Source: Larix kaempferi (Eukaryota > Streptophyta > Pinopsida > Pinales > Pinaceae). Taken from it: a DNA stretch of 64,000 nucleotides. Below, piece after piece: positions 43,663 through 55,199 of the stretch (position 1 is its first letter; each line of letters starts with the position of its first letter). A program made the translations under genes and the position numbers. Below the pieces are notes generated by a model. The model was given only the letters and a program-made list of their open reading frames with translations. It did no database searches and was not told where the DNA came from. The stretch is taken from assembly GCA_027924585.1 (NCBI GenBank), contig BSBM01000994.1, forward strand, positions 14,283,001 through 14,347,000, in the 5' to 3' direction.

Positions 43663-45658
43663 AAAAGTGTTTTTGGCTTTAGGAAACCGTTGTTTTTGGA
43701 TGTCTTCTCGGTTTATTTTGGTTCCTTCGATGTGTTAAGAACTTCTTTAGGTATCCTGTGTTTTTGGCTTGCCTGCTTTCATCGATTTTCATACCCTCCA
43801 AAGTCATTTACCTAGCCTTTGAAATATGAGCGCTACTCTTACATATACACAGTAGCGCCCATACGCTACTGTTCTGTATATACAGTAGCGCCCGTTTTGG
43901 CATGGGCGCGAGTTGCTCTACTGCACAGTAGAGTATATTTCCTGAAGCAGTCATTTTTTATTTTTCTTGCTTTTGGCCCTGTGGAGACTTACTGACTTTG
44001 CTGTATGATTCTTGGGATGATTGCATAAGGTTCTTAATCATTGATTCAAGTCATAGAACCACTCCTTAAAGTTTTTCCATCTTTTAAACCATTTGTTGAC
44101 CTTTGGATTTCTTTGAGACCTTTTTGACCTATTTGGAAGACCTAGTGGTGTTTGGTGACGAACATTTTCACTTGTTTTCAGACCCTGACTGCTTTTGCCC
44201 ATTTACAAACCTGTACACTCCTGTGTCTATTGTTGGTGGTGAAGTTGTCTGTTCTCTACTGTCCATGTCCTTTGTTTAGGGTTTGGTTTTTGGTAGAGCT
44301 TCTAGGGTGTCTTCTTTTGTCAAGTTTCATTTTCTTCCGAGACTTTTTGTCTTTTGATGGTCACAAATACCTTTTTAACAGCTCTAGGCTAGTTTCACCT
44401 CTCAGTTTTCTTCGTATTAGTAGGGCAGCCTGCTTGTCTACGTATACTTGGCTTTGTGGTCTTGTTAGGGTTAAGCACTTTAGGTCAGTCCTTGGGTGTT
44501 CTCTCCTTGTTTTTCTTCCACTTAGTGTCCAAGTTTATAGGCTTTTTCCTGAGTAAAAACCTGTAGACCAAGCCTTTCTCGAGTTAGGTTTTGATAGCTG
44601 TAGGCCCAAGAACATTTGCCATACTTCCACTTTTTGCATAAGAAGTTTTTATTTAGCTTTCCATATTTTTTTTCATAGTTCTTTTTCGGTCATTGAAAAA
44701 GCAAAAAAAAATTTGGTACTTTAAGTTAAATAGAACTTGTTTTGTCAATGCAAAATTGCTTAGTATATTTTGTTTAATTCAAAAAGAAAACAAAAAATTA
44801 GTAGGAAAGTTTGCTTAGATTTGCATTTTCGAAAAAGATAGATGAAAAAGTAAAAAATAAAAGAGTTTTGTTGTAAGAAAATTTGAATATATTTGCATTT
44901 AGTTTTCTTGTTATAACCACGTTCACACACTCACTATCCCCTTTGCGTAATAAAAGCCCTTAAAATTTATTAATAAAATGAACTAGAAACCTTTTCTTTT
45001 TTAGGGCACACTACACCAACTAGTCTTGGTTAGGGTCTTGGGTTTAAATCACCTTAAACCACCCAAGATCACACATTGCGCAATAATCGTAGTGAGATTA
45101 TCATTTAGGAAAATCCACTACACTCAAAAATTGCCTGGGAGCATATGCAGTAGGTCAATGTGAGATCGGTTTGTGGGAATACCTCTCCTACTTTATGATT
45201 GAGCATACGTCAGGATTGGATAGCGTATTGGGGACTCTTTCGAGTTTCGGGCTTAGCTACCCTGCCCACGCTTTCTGATTCGACCGGTGACTGTTCCCCC
45301 AGGATTTTTCGGTGTTTTGGTATCCTTAGTATCAGACTTTTAGGTTCTTACACAGGTGACAGCAGAGGGTATATCTTCTGTACCTAGGACAGACGCGGGA
45401 GGAAATCCCTTGCAGGTCTTTGGGAGGGCGGTTGGGTGATTCCAGCACTTGCACCCTTAGTCATTGTATTGTGGACCCCGGGTAACTGTTCTTCATCCTT
45501 CGTTGATCTGTTCTGGGCCCTCATCATCCCAGACTCTTCTCCGGAAGGCACCTTTGTTTGATTGGTTTGAATACTTAGGAATTTTTAGTTGGTGTGCTGT
45601 TTGCCCCCTAGTCTTAGTGGCCACTAGGTTATAGGCTGTTTATTGGATATCTATAATC
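43663..45658 (+). other. leader of the nested element
   Basis: Two kilobases without a convincing gene. A 134-residue Leu/Phe-rich frame at 44152-44556 has no known motif and is probably chance. A second cluster of AGCGCC palindromes lies at 43827-43930. AT-rich sequence fills 44600-45000. Confidence 0.5.
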
Positions 45659-48600
45659 ACGGAGAATCAACAACTCCGTAGATCGAGAAGGATTCAAAAC
45701 CTTCCTCCTATTAGAATAGAACCTATTCAACCAGCTACAAGACAGCGGGTAAACCCCAGTATTTCTTCAGAAATTACCTCTGAAATAGAACTGCTTGAAG
45801 AAATACTTATAACAGAAAACCTTGAAACTGAGGTTCCTGAGGAACCATCACCAGGTATCACAGAGCAACAACATTTTAGTACTGTTGAGGTGGAAGATCT
45901 TACTTCCGCGGAGTATAGCACTCCTTTCAATCCTCCCTTAACTAACACTAGAATTCCGGTGCTGTTACCTGTTGGTTTCCAACAGCCTCTTTTCAGTACA
46001 GATCTTTTGTTTCCCGATTATCTGATGACTAACACAGGAGGTGAACCAGGGGGTCCCCAAACTCCCACCTTAGGTATGAATACCAGCACAGTTAACCCTT
46101 CTTTTACTGCTACATCTAGTCAGGCACAAACTACGTCTGTGCCTACTCCATCTTTCAGTTTTAACACTAGTACCTTAGGAATGCCTAGTTTCACAACAAT
46201 GGCATCTATTCCCACGCCTACTGTTAGACCTAGCAGTATGGCTAACTGTGCAACACCTTCTACTTCACAACCTTTATATCAGATCCCCAGTACTTGGGTT
46301 TCCACACCTGTGGTAGGACCAAGTGTTTCAGCAAACATGCCAGTCATGGGTACCATGACTGCACCGTCCACATCAGCTTCGGCTGGTTTCAACAACTTTG
46401 TAGGCCCTAACTTGAATCAGGGTAGCATGCCTGCAAATAATGTTCCTTTTTCCTTATTCTCAGGAGGAGGGGGCAACTTTTTCAACCAGCAATATGGCGG
46501 GGCTAACACCCAGCCACAATGGACGAACCAACAAAGCACTAATCCGCTCTCGTATGGGTGGGGAAATTTTAATCATTCTTTCTCACAACAACAACAACTG
46601 GCAGGGGGCAACCCCTACCAACAAATACCTGGGGGCAACCCCTACCAATAGTTAACTGGGGGTAACTCCTATCAACAGTTGGGAGGCGGAAACCCCTACC
46701 AACACATGGCCGGGGGCAACCCTAATCACCAAATGGCTGGGGGCAACCCCTACCAACAATTCATGGGACAAACAATGGGTGCTTTCCCTTATCAAGCTCC
46801 ATCTTATCGGCCTCGTCTACCTTTTCTGGCAACTTTGAATTTGCCAGACCTTTCGAAATTGACAAATGATCCTGTGTGTCATAACTCAGCATGGCCATCA
46901 GTTCCCACCAAATTACCTTCGGATATTCCCAAATTTGAAGGCAAAGCTGGTGAAGATCCTGGTGACCATGTCACTACCTTTCACTTGTGGTGTTCTTCAA
47001 ATTCATTGAACGAAGATTCCATTAGACTGAGATTGTTTCAAAGGACCTTAACTGGTCCCGCGGCCAAATGGTACATTGAGTTACCTGCGGCTACTTTCTC
47101 TAGTTTTGGGGATCTGGCTACCGTCTTTTTGAACCATTTCCAACTTCCTGTTCGGTATGATGCCGGAACAGAACTTTTGTCTACTTTTAGACAAAACAAA
47201 GCCACTCACCTATCTGACCACATTCAGGAGTGGCGAAGACGGAAGAGGCTCATAAAGGCCAATATCCCTCCAGAGTTCCTGCTCGAGTGGTACTTGAAAT
47301 CACTCCTTCCTTATATTTCTAAGGAAGTAGCGACATCTGGAGTCTCCAATGAAGAAGAAGCCATTTTAAGGACTCAACAGTTAGACCTTGTATACGCACA
47401 ATCTGGTTTACTGTATGAGATTATACCGGACGCACCGAGATCAAACACTGATCTAAGTAGACACAAACCCGGACCACATGCTGACGGCATAGTGGGTTCG
47501 GTTAACTCTGCATCTTTCGAAGCACTGACCAAACAGGTCCAAGCCTTAACTGTCAAACATTCGACTGCAGACATTGCTTCCGTCACAACCTCTCCTTCTA
47601 CTTCTGAATCTGTTAATTAGGTTCAGAACAATCAAAAGGGCCCTCGGCAGCCCAACAACAAAAAGAAGGGCAAGAAAGGAGAGGGTAACCAACAAAAGCC
47701 CAAAAAAGATAATGCCGAAGAGGGTAATAAAGAAGAGAAGAAGGTTAGGTTTCCTTGTAAACTTTGCAAACAAAACCACCTTACTCATCAATGCCCTCTA
47801 CTAGAAGAAGCCCAGAAGCTCTTGAAAGAGAGGAAGCCTGCCGTCTTGAAAGACCCATTTCCCAAAGGGCAAGGCTCCACTTCTGGCACCTCCAAAACTG
47901 GGGGCACCTCACACGCTTCGGTTGATCAAACATTCATAAATATGGTCAACTCAGATGCACTTTTGCAAACCAGAGCTAAAAACTATACCCCGGAAACGTA
48001 GAGAAAGGATAAGGAGATTGCTGAATCCTCCACTCCGCTCCACATACCTGTGGACCCAATGCCTAAGATTCCGAAAGGTGTCTTAAAGAGGGCATCACAC
48101 AATCCCAACACGCGGGCTGCTTCCAATTACAATGTAGTTGAAGATCTAGCCCAAACTCCTTGTGCCATGTCTACCTTAGAAGTCTTGCAGAGTTGTCCTT
48201 TGCAACGAAATGCACTTCTAGCAGCTATTGGGAGTATGGAGTCCTCCAACATGTCTGCGCGATTTGATATGACTGATGTCAAATACCGGTTGCCATATCA
48301 CGTTGCCCTCCAGATTGAAGTCGTTCATGGTCCAATGACCATAAGACGAGCTGTAGTAGATGAGGGAGCGTCGACTTGCGTAATGTCTATTTCCTGCTGG
48401 AAAGCTCTAGGTTCTCCTGAGTTAGTCCCTTCCAACACAATGCTTACTGCATTTGATGGCAGAACTTTCCGTCCACATGGAGTTTTGTCATCATTTAATG
48501 TCACTTTGGCCGGTAAAACAGTTGCTGTTGAGATTGATGTTCTGGACGCTCCGCTTGATTACAACATGTTATTGGGCAGGAGTTGGACTTATGCCATGCA

Positions 48601-48779
48601 AGCTATAGCATCGGCAGTTTTTCGAGTGGTCATGTTCCCATTTGAAGGTAAGATCGTTACAGTCGATCAACTTTCTTTCACTCAAGGAAAACACCAGACT
48701 TCTACAGAAACCACGATTCCTATGATTGATCAAACCACCCCAGTTAGCGAGAGTTTAGGAGCAGGACTTTTTGGATCAA
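45659..48779 (+). pseudogene. gypsy-type Gag-protease, one frame with three TAG stops
   Basis: A single frame from about 45659 reads through Gag and protease. TAG stops lie at 46649, 47618 and 47999, each consistent with a former CAG. No ATG is present at the apparent start, where the codon is ACG in a good context. Order: a Pro/Ser/Thr-rich N-terminal region, a Gly-Asn-Pro-Tyr-Gln-Gln repeat block (about 46600-46770), a Retrotrans_gag capsid domain (GPAAKWYIELP near 47050), a basic region, and the zinc knuckle CKLCKQNHLTHQC (47757-47795). The aspartic protease has DEGAS at about 48360 and LLGRSW at about 48570. Gag packages RNA and protease matures Gag. The frame's last 35 codons (to 48895) are inverted LTR sequence, not protease. 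Confidence 0.85.
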
Positions 48780-48910
48780 TGTCGCAATGCCCAGACCTGC
48801 AAAACAACTTGATACCTTTCTCAAATACATTTGACTACATATATAATACTGATATTCATAATAGAAAGAGACATCAAACTATAATCAAACAGTAATCAAA
48901 TCTGAGACAC
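48780..48910 (-). repeat. left arm of a 131-bp inverted repeat (reversed LTR segment)
   Basis: The reverse complement matches 49282-49412 with two mismatches in 131 bp. The spacer is 371 bp. Confidence 0.93.
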
Positions 48911-48913
48911 TCT

Positions 48914-49596
48914 TGTTTTGGTCAAAATCTCAAAATTCGAGTAAGTTAAGTTGGTTGGGAAACCTCTTGAGTGGTTATAACTTCTTTTCCTCTTCCTCAT
49001 TGATTATATAAGGAGGGTAGAAGGGTCATGTGAGAGGACCAAGCCCAATTGCAAAGTTATGCTGGAGGAATGGAGACCCTCATCCCCTCTCTTGTGCTTC
49101 AGTTTTGGTAAACCCTAGTACAATTGCTTAGAGGTTGGGATCCTTGGAGAACGGAAGCAGGAGATCTTGAATCTAGGTTTCGTGAAGTGCCAAGCTTGAA
49201 GGAAGGTATAATTTTATGTACTTGCTTTCATTCATTAATAAAGATCAGACGTTCTTCTCTTTCCAAATATGACCTATTAATGTGTCTCAGATTTTATTAC
49301 TGTTTGATTATAGTTTGATGTCTCTTTCTATTATGAATATCAGTATTATATATGTAGTCAAATGTATTTGAGAAAGGTATCAAGTTGTTTTGCAGGTCTG
49401 GTCATTGCGACACTGGATAAGCATTGAAGAGCAAGGGAGGCAAAGCTAGGATCAACCTTCTGAATAAGGTTCCTACATCTCTAAACCCTAATCTCTTCAT
49501 TTATTAGTTATACTTGCAGAATGCTTGTAAGTCTATCTTTATCACCGTAAGTTGGTAGTTTCTCCCCTGAACTATAGGTGCATTTTCCCCACAACA
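48914..49596 (+). repeat. 3' LTR of the nested element
   Basis: Likely starts TGTTTTGGTCAAAATC and ends ...CCCCACAACA before the ATGCT duplication. TATA-like TATATAAGG lies near 49004. The 5' boundary is uncertain, because similarity to the 5' LTR is weak there and no polypurine tract precedes it. Confidence 0.7.
49282..49412 (+). repeat. right arm of the 131-bp inverted repeat
   Basis: Partner of 48780-48910. Confidence 0.93.
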
Positions 49597-49601
49597 ATGC
49601 T

Positions 49602-49664
49602 GTACATGTTGTTCTCTCAGTTAAGATCCTAGATCAAATTGAAGTAAATTCTGAAAATTTAACA
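49602..49664 (+). repeat. 3' LTR of the plus-strand copia element, last part
   Basis: Resumes the copia LTR at TGTACATG after the ATGCT duplication and ends ...TTTAACA before AAAAT. Confidence 0.92.
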
Positions 49665-49669
49665 AAAAT

Positions 49670-50107
49670 AACGTTTACCTGCACATGAAAACAATATATT
49701 ACACCATACAAGCTTCCACCCGTTAATAACCAAATCCAAACATCAATTACATAATATTTTGGTTTTATATTAAAGACAAGATATTTAAGATTTAAACCCA
49801 TTAATATAACTCTGAAGATAAAAAATTATTTTACGAAATATGGTGGGCCACTCCCCATTAGATATTGCGCTCAAAGATTGGAGGTACAAAGGTCACGTTT
49901 ACGCAGCCTGATGGTTTATAAGGCTAATCAACTTGACATTAACAGTCCCTTAATACTCCCACCACCCTGCAAATTTGATGTCTGCCAAGCACGAGTCAGC
50001 TGGATACAAATGCAACCTCCAGAAGTATCGACCATCACCACCAAGTACTCCTTCATCGTTTATCAACCATTTTGTGTTTTGTAATTCATCCAATAGATAG
50101 TTCTGCC
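49670..50107. other. flank of the CACTA region and upstream region of unknown gene copy 2
   Basis: The first part should continue the CACTA 5' region on the minus strand. The CACTA right end and the start of the copy-2 unit lie in these 440 bp, but no terminal motif is clear. Confidence 0.35.
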
Positions 50108-52988
50108 ATGGCCTCGTTTGTAAAAATCCTTGACTCGTCTGAGGAGAACATCTTCGATCGACTTTACGATGCTTATGATCCTCATTTTCGGTTGTCCAAT
50201 GTCAGTGATGCCCATAACGCTTTTTTGTCTCCTTCCAGAGACCAGTCGGAACTGTTGGTAAATTTAAAGCCATCCTTAATAAGGTTCACATTAGAAAAAT
50301 TGCCCCATTTCCCAGATATTGTCCAAAGGACAGCCTTCAATTATTCCTCCATTGGGAAGGCCATCTTAGTTGACACCCACTCCCATGTCATTTGCACAAT
50401 TACACCAGAAGCTATCAGGGCTGCCCTGGGTCTCTCCTAAGCCCAATGTCAGGCCCTGATCCCCTTCACCGAATCAGAGGTTCTGTAGGTGTTTCGGAAA
50501 GCCGACCTAGAATCCAAGAATAAATTTTTCCAGACCATTTTGATGACCCCAATTCCCTCAGAGACCCTTATCACCCCACTCTCCTCCGAATTGTTCATAA
50601 ATCCTATCATATCAGCCATCTCCCTCTTGAGTCAAATCCTAGGTCTTGATAGTGATATCATGGTCTCTGAAGTAATGCTAGGCATTCTCCTTTACCTGAG
50701 TCAATCTGAAGCAGGAATTAAGTTCGATGATTTCTTGGCCGGAGAAATAAATTCTCAGCTTGAGAAGTTTGATTTGGATAAACACTTTAGATTCCAGGTG
50801 TATCTATTTTCCATCATAGTCAGTTCCAACTGGCAGACCCTTGAAGACATGGATCCAGAGGTGTTCAAAGACTTCCCCGGTCTCTCCAGAAGATCCAGGA
50901 CTCGTCTTACACCCTGTTCATTGACAAAATTGTCCTCAACATGTCCAAACTATTCAACCCTAAAGAGAAGAGGATATCAGAAGACCTAAAGGCTTCCTTG
51001 CAGCAAGAGGGTATTGGAGATTGGCTCCTGATGTAGAAGTATTCAGTTATCAGGGTATATGGTTTTTCGGCTGCCCCTTTCATGCTACCAGTTTACCTAA
51101 CTCCCTCAGTATTCACACTAGAATTGATTAGGCAGAGGATATCTGCTGATGAGGAGCATTTTAATGCTCATAGCAAGAACTCTTGGATCAAATATCCTAT
51201 TAATCTTGGGCCCTTCGTTGTGAAGAAGCCAGCAGCATTACAAATGGTGGAGAAAGTCTTGAAGGCCATGAAGTTTCAGGGGACTCATGCACATAATTAC
51301 GATCATAAGGGGATCATTTCCCAGAGGAGGGTCGAGTTGCAGAGCTCAATCTTTATTCACTCCATGATCCCCTACTTGTCCCATGATGCAAATTCTCTTG
51401 CCTATGATTTTGATTGGACTCCTGCAGAGAAAATTTAGGATCCTAAAGAAGTGCAAGGTACGGTCCCAGCTACTCCCTTGCCCCTAAACGGTGATGGTAG
51501 TAGTAGAAGGTCTCAGTCAGAGGTGGAGGATATGGAATGTGATGAACAAACCCCTAGAAGGAAGACTAGGATAGACGTAGAGGAGGACATAATCAACCTA
51601 GAGCAGGAGTTTAATTTTGAATATGATGCCCTCAAGAAAGTGATAGAGGAGGAGCTTGTTTCAGTAAACCCTGCTGGGGGAAAGGTTGGAAATCATATGG
51701 TGATCGCCCATCCACTAGTGGTTGTAAAGCCAACCACTACACACTCAAAGAGAAATCCCCCACGAACCACACAATCAATCAAGAAAGGGGGTGAGGAGTC
51801 TCTACTCAATTATCAGAAGTATTCTTTTGCCTCCGCTGTTAAAGGGCAATTTAATACTGAAAAGAAAATGTTGACCGCCTATGGGAAGCTCAAAGAGAAA
51901 TCCGAGGCTAAGACTCAGAATTAGTACAAGAAGCTAAGGAAGCTATCAGGAAGCAAAGTCTCTTTCACTACCGCTAGGAATATTAGAAAAAACTCTCTGA
52001 ACCTAGCCATTGCTAATGAGGAAGGAGTTTTGTAGGTCGATTTCAAGATGGATGGGTTCTCAATCCCAGATAAGATTGTGTTCCATAAGGGAGTTAGCGA
52101 TCTCATTTATGCTGATCTGACTAAGGAGGCGTTAGCCCATCTCAGGTCCTATCAAAGGGTGGTTAAACAGGAGACCCAATTGAAGCAGGAAAAGGAAACA
52201 AACAAGGCCTGGAACGTGCAGGTGAAACTCCTGAATGACCAAGTGGCAGACCTAACAGCACAGAGCGCTTTTCAGCAGCCCCTTGCATCTGATCAGCCAG
52301 TGGCAACAGTGCATCCTATTTTACTAGCTAAGCCGTTGGCCAAGATACAGGCTTACAAAAAGAAAAGCAAGACACCTATGAAAGACATCCCGCTACCTCC
52401 TCAGACCGTGCAGTTACAAGGGGATATTGAGATATTGCAGCATGAAGTTTTGGATCTGAAAGGCTGTCGTGTTGTGCTGGAGGCTGACAAGCGCACATGG
52501 GAAGAAGAGAAGCAAAAGATGCAGAAGAGAATTGATGAATTTAATGACTATAGCACCCTTGAGGACAGATCACCCACTGCTCTAGCGATCAAAGATATGT
52601 CTGAAATGTTCCTGAAGGACATGGAAATAACTGAATTGAAGGAGACCAATCAAGAGATCCAGCACAGGATCACTGCTAAGGAAAGTGAAGACTCTGCTGA
52701 AGAGATCGGGACACTCAAAGAGAAGGTATCCAGGTTTGAGTAAAAGTTCATAGGCCGAGTTCCCCTGCAAGGGGATAAACATTTTCCCTGGGATGTAGTG
52801 ATAAAGAAGATGCCCTCATTAGAAAAGCATTTGGTCATGGTGGATGAGCATAAACAAGCTGCTATGGTATCAAGCAGAAGATGTAAATCCCTGCAGGAAA
52901 GTCTAGCACAAAGGTCTAGAGAGGAGGCCCAAAAGGCGATTGCTATTAGGAGCTCAGCCTGTTGGGAAGAACTAATTGCCCTGGGGAT
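50108..52988 (+). pseudogene. unrecognised coiled-coil protein family, copy 2, N-terminal and central part
   Basis: It starts at ATG 50108 in a strong context (GCCATGGCC). It stays in one frame to about 50885, then shifts once and runs in one frame up to an LTR insertion at 52989. In-frame stops: TAA at 50438 and 52741; TAG at 50486, 51034, 51436, 51922 and 52033. The domain order matches copy 1: an N-terminal domain with NIFDRLYDAYD and ITPEAIRAALGL, a hydrophobic region with LSQILGLDSD, GIGDWLLM and SVIRVYGFSAAP, an acidic linker (VEDMECDEQTPRRK) and Lys/Glu-rich coiled coils. Identity to copy 1 looks like roughly a third by eye. It resumes at 63558. Function unknown. Confidence 0.7.
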
Positions 52989-55161
52989 TGTAATATCCCT
53001 CGTTGTATCCCTATTAGAATTGTAAATGTATATTGTGAACTATGATACTAAGGCCTAGTTATTTTTATGGTTAAGTCATAAAAAGTGAATATCATAAGTC
53101 TTGGCATAAATGCCAAGGAGCTCTATGGAATTAAATTTTAAAGGTGTTACATATGTAATAGTCACCTTAAAATAAAAGGGAGAAACATCATAAATACTAT
53201 ATGTTGCTATTTAAAGCATATTATATATCAAGTATTTATACTTCTAGAGACTACCGAAGTAGTAAGAGGTGAGATATTATAGCCAAAGCAATCCCACTCG
53301 AATATATTATATTTATATATGGACATGTATAAACATGAGGAGAAGAAGCTCATGAAGACGGGTTGCGAGAAGCTAACGTTTTGTCCAACTCAAGACTAAG
53401 TGGAGATAGGCGACTCTAGTAGTGGTTGAAAACAAAAAATCGAACCGACCTTTTGGAAGCCACTTGTCCAACCTAGGCCGACGTCTGGATTTTGTTGTCG
53501 CCACTTGTCCATTTTTCGTTTGGGTAGAAAATGTGGGCGACCTCTCCAAAGGCCGGGGAAAGGCTACTTAACGCAAGGACTCTGGTTGAAGTGGGGGGGG
53601 GGAAACGGGATCGAATTCCAAGCGGATATGTTGGGGAGCTCAAACCTTGACATATTTCCCTTTTGCATTTTTATTCGAAGTGTGTTCCAGTGGGGAAGAA
53701 GGGTTGCGGATGAAGAACTGTAATTTTTTTTTTTGGAGTAGAAAGGGCAATCGAAGTCGTGATCCCTATGAGTAAGCGTTGGCACATGAAATCGTTTCTG
53801 GATTGTAGAGTGCTGAAATGAAAATCTGGTACGTAGATTTCTGAAGCGAAAGTGTGATCCTCCGTCTTGAAAACTATTGGGTTTTAGGTTAGTTTGTTTC
53901 TCTGTATTCGGAAGACGCCAATGTGTGTTTATGCTGAGTTAAATTCGTAGATCTATTTCATAATGGGAAACGCTTAGGATCTCTGTGTTAGAGACTATTT
54001 CCTTGTCGAAAGTATTATTTCTTTGTTTGAATGAAGATGCCAATGTGTGGTTGTAGGCTAAGCTAAATCGTAGAGCTATTTCATTTGGGAATGTTCATCA
54101 CAGGATCTTTACTTATAAGTTGTCCCTGCACCGTGTTTCTATATATAGTACCGGCAGATATGCAGTACGTTCCTTACTCTTCTTTGTTCCGCTTGAGAGG
54201 TATAGCGGGTTAGACGTTGCAGATCTTTCCTGAAATAAAGACAGCTCTGAGAGAGCTCGACCCTAAATGCCTATGTATCTGTTTGTTATTTATTTTCTTA
54301 TTCTTCTTTGCTGTTGTGAGCAACAATCCTATTGATGAAAGCAAGCTCGGATCTATTACTTAAATGATTTTGTAGTTCTTTCCTTGCTTCAGATTTATTA
54401 CTGAAATGGAGTCGTAGTTCTGTTCTTGTTTCATATTTTATTGCTGAAATAAACTCATAGGTTGATTGGTAGCAGAGATCTGTCTCTGCTTCAGGATCTA
54501 GTGTTGAAAGAAATTCGTAAGTTTATAAATCGCGTAGATATGCCCTTGCTCGGGATCTACTGCAAAAAAATGAAACGGATTTCCCTATTGATCCATGGGT
54601 AAAACCGCAATTAAGTTTTGTTGTTGAGTGCAACTTAAACATCTTCCTGCATATCTCAGGTGTCATAGTCTTTTTCTTGAAAACAAAAGTCCTGTCGTGT
54701 AAGTGGTGTGTTGACTCTGAAGTCTGAGATCTCGGTTCTCCAGGTTTCAATTCCCAAAGTGTGGACCTCTGCATAAGAGATAACGCCCAGCCTTATGTTC
54801 TCATTGCAAGTAGAACCACCGTCAATAGCTTTTGGATCTCTATATTTTTTTTTATGATCGCATGATTTTGTTAAGATCTCCTTTTTGGGTTATACTGCCA
54901 CGTGGTTGCTATGCTGCCAACACCGGCGTCGAGCTCAGTGATCCCTTATTCTTTTATAGCGCCAAGCCAGAGTTGATCCCTGTGATCTCTCTCTTAGTGG
55001 ACGCTTTGATCTCCGCTTTAATAGTTTGGCGTGAAATTCATCTATAAGGTGCACCGATTCCTTATAGATATTGAAAACATGCATTACATGCTAGCCTGTG
55101 GGTTGCATGTAAACTCCCGTAGACTTCGCTTTATTTTGGGTGATGAATAATCGCCATGCCC

Positions 55162-55199
<38 letters not shown>

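Larger units (their letters stand above)
42620..49596 (+). mobile_element. nested gag-protease-only gypsy-type retrotransposon
   Basis: Inserted in the copia 3' LTR with the duplication ATGCT (42615-42619 and 49597-49601). It has a 5' LTR (42620-43641), a PBS-like TGGCGACCATACTGGGGA at 43645-43662 (resembling the tRNA-Arg-type PBS of Ogre/Tat elements), a 2-kb leader, one gag-protease frame and a rearranged 3' LTR. RT, RNase H and integrase are absent. Immediately after protease, 131 bp of the LTR are present in inverted orientation (48780-48910). No polypurine tract is visible before the 3' LTR. Confidence 0.85.
35673..49664 (+). mobile_element. degenerate Ty1/copia retrotransposon, plus strand, hosting a nested element
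   Basis: The LTRs (35673-36322, and 42077-42619 plus 49602-49664) start TGTTGATGTATATG and are flanked by the duplication AAAAT (35668-35672 and 49665-49669). PBS is at 36323-36334 and PPT at 42068-42076. Without the nested 6,977-bp element and its extra target-site copy it is about 7.0 kb. The interior keeps only an integrase fragment and a damaged RT with a complete RNase H. It belongs to the same family as 9923-17496. It inserted into the CACTA transposase region. Confidence 0.92.

Noticed and set aside
44152-44556. A 134-residue Leu/Phe-rich membrane protein
   Set aside because: T-rich leader sequence gives hydrophobic frames by chance; no start context, relatives or motifs.
48780-48895. 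A conserved C-terminal domain of the nested protease
   Set aside because: These codons are reversed LTR sequence, the left arm of the 131-bp inverted repeat.
54523-55047. Small ORFs duplicated at 61477-62001 as a gene pair
   Set aside because: They are the same positions of the two LTRs of one element.
55168-55196. TA microsatellite as an origin or promoter
   Set aside because: Simple dinucleotide run present in both LTRs with different length.
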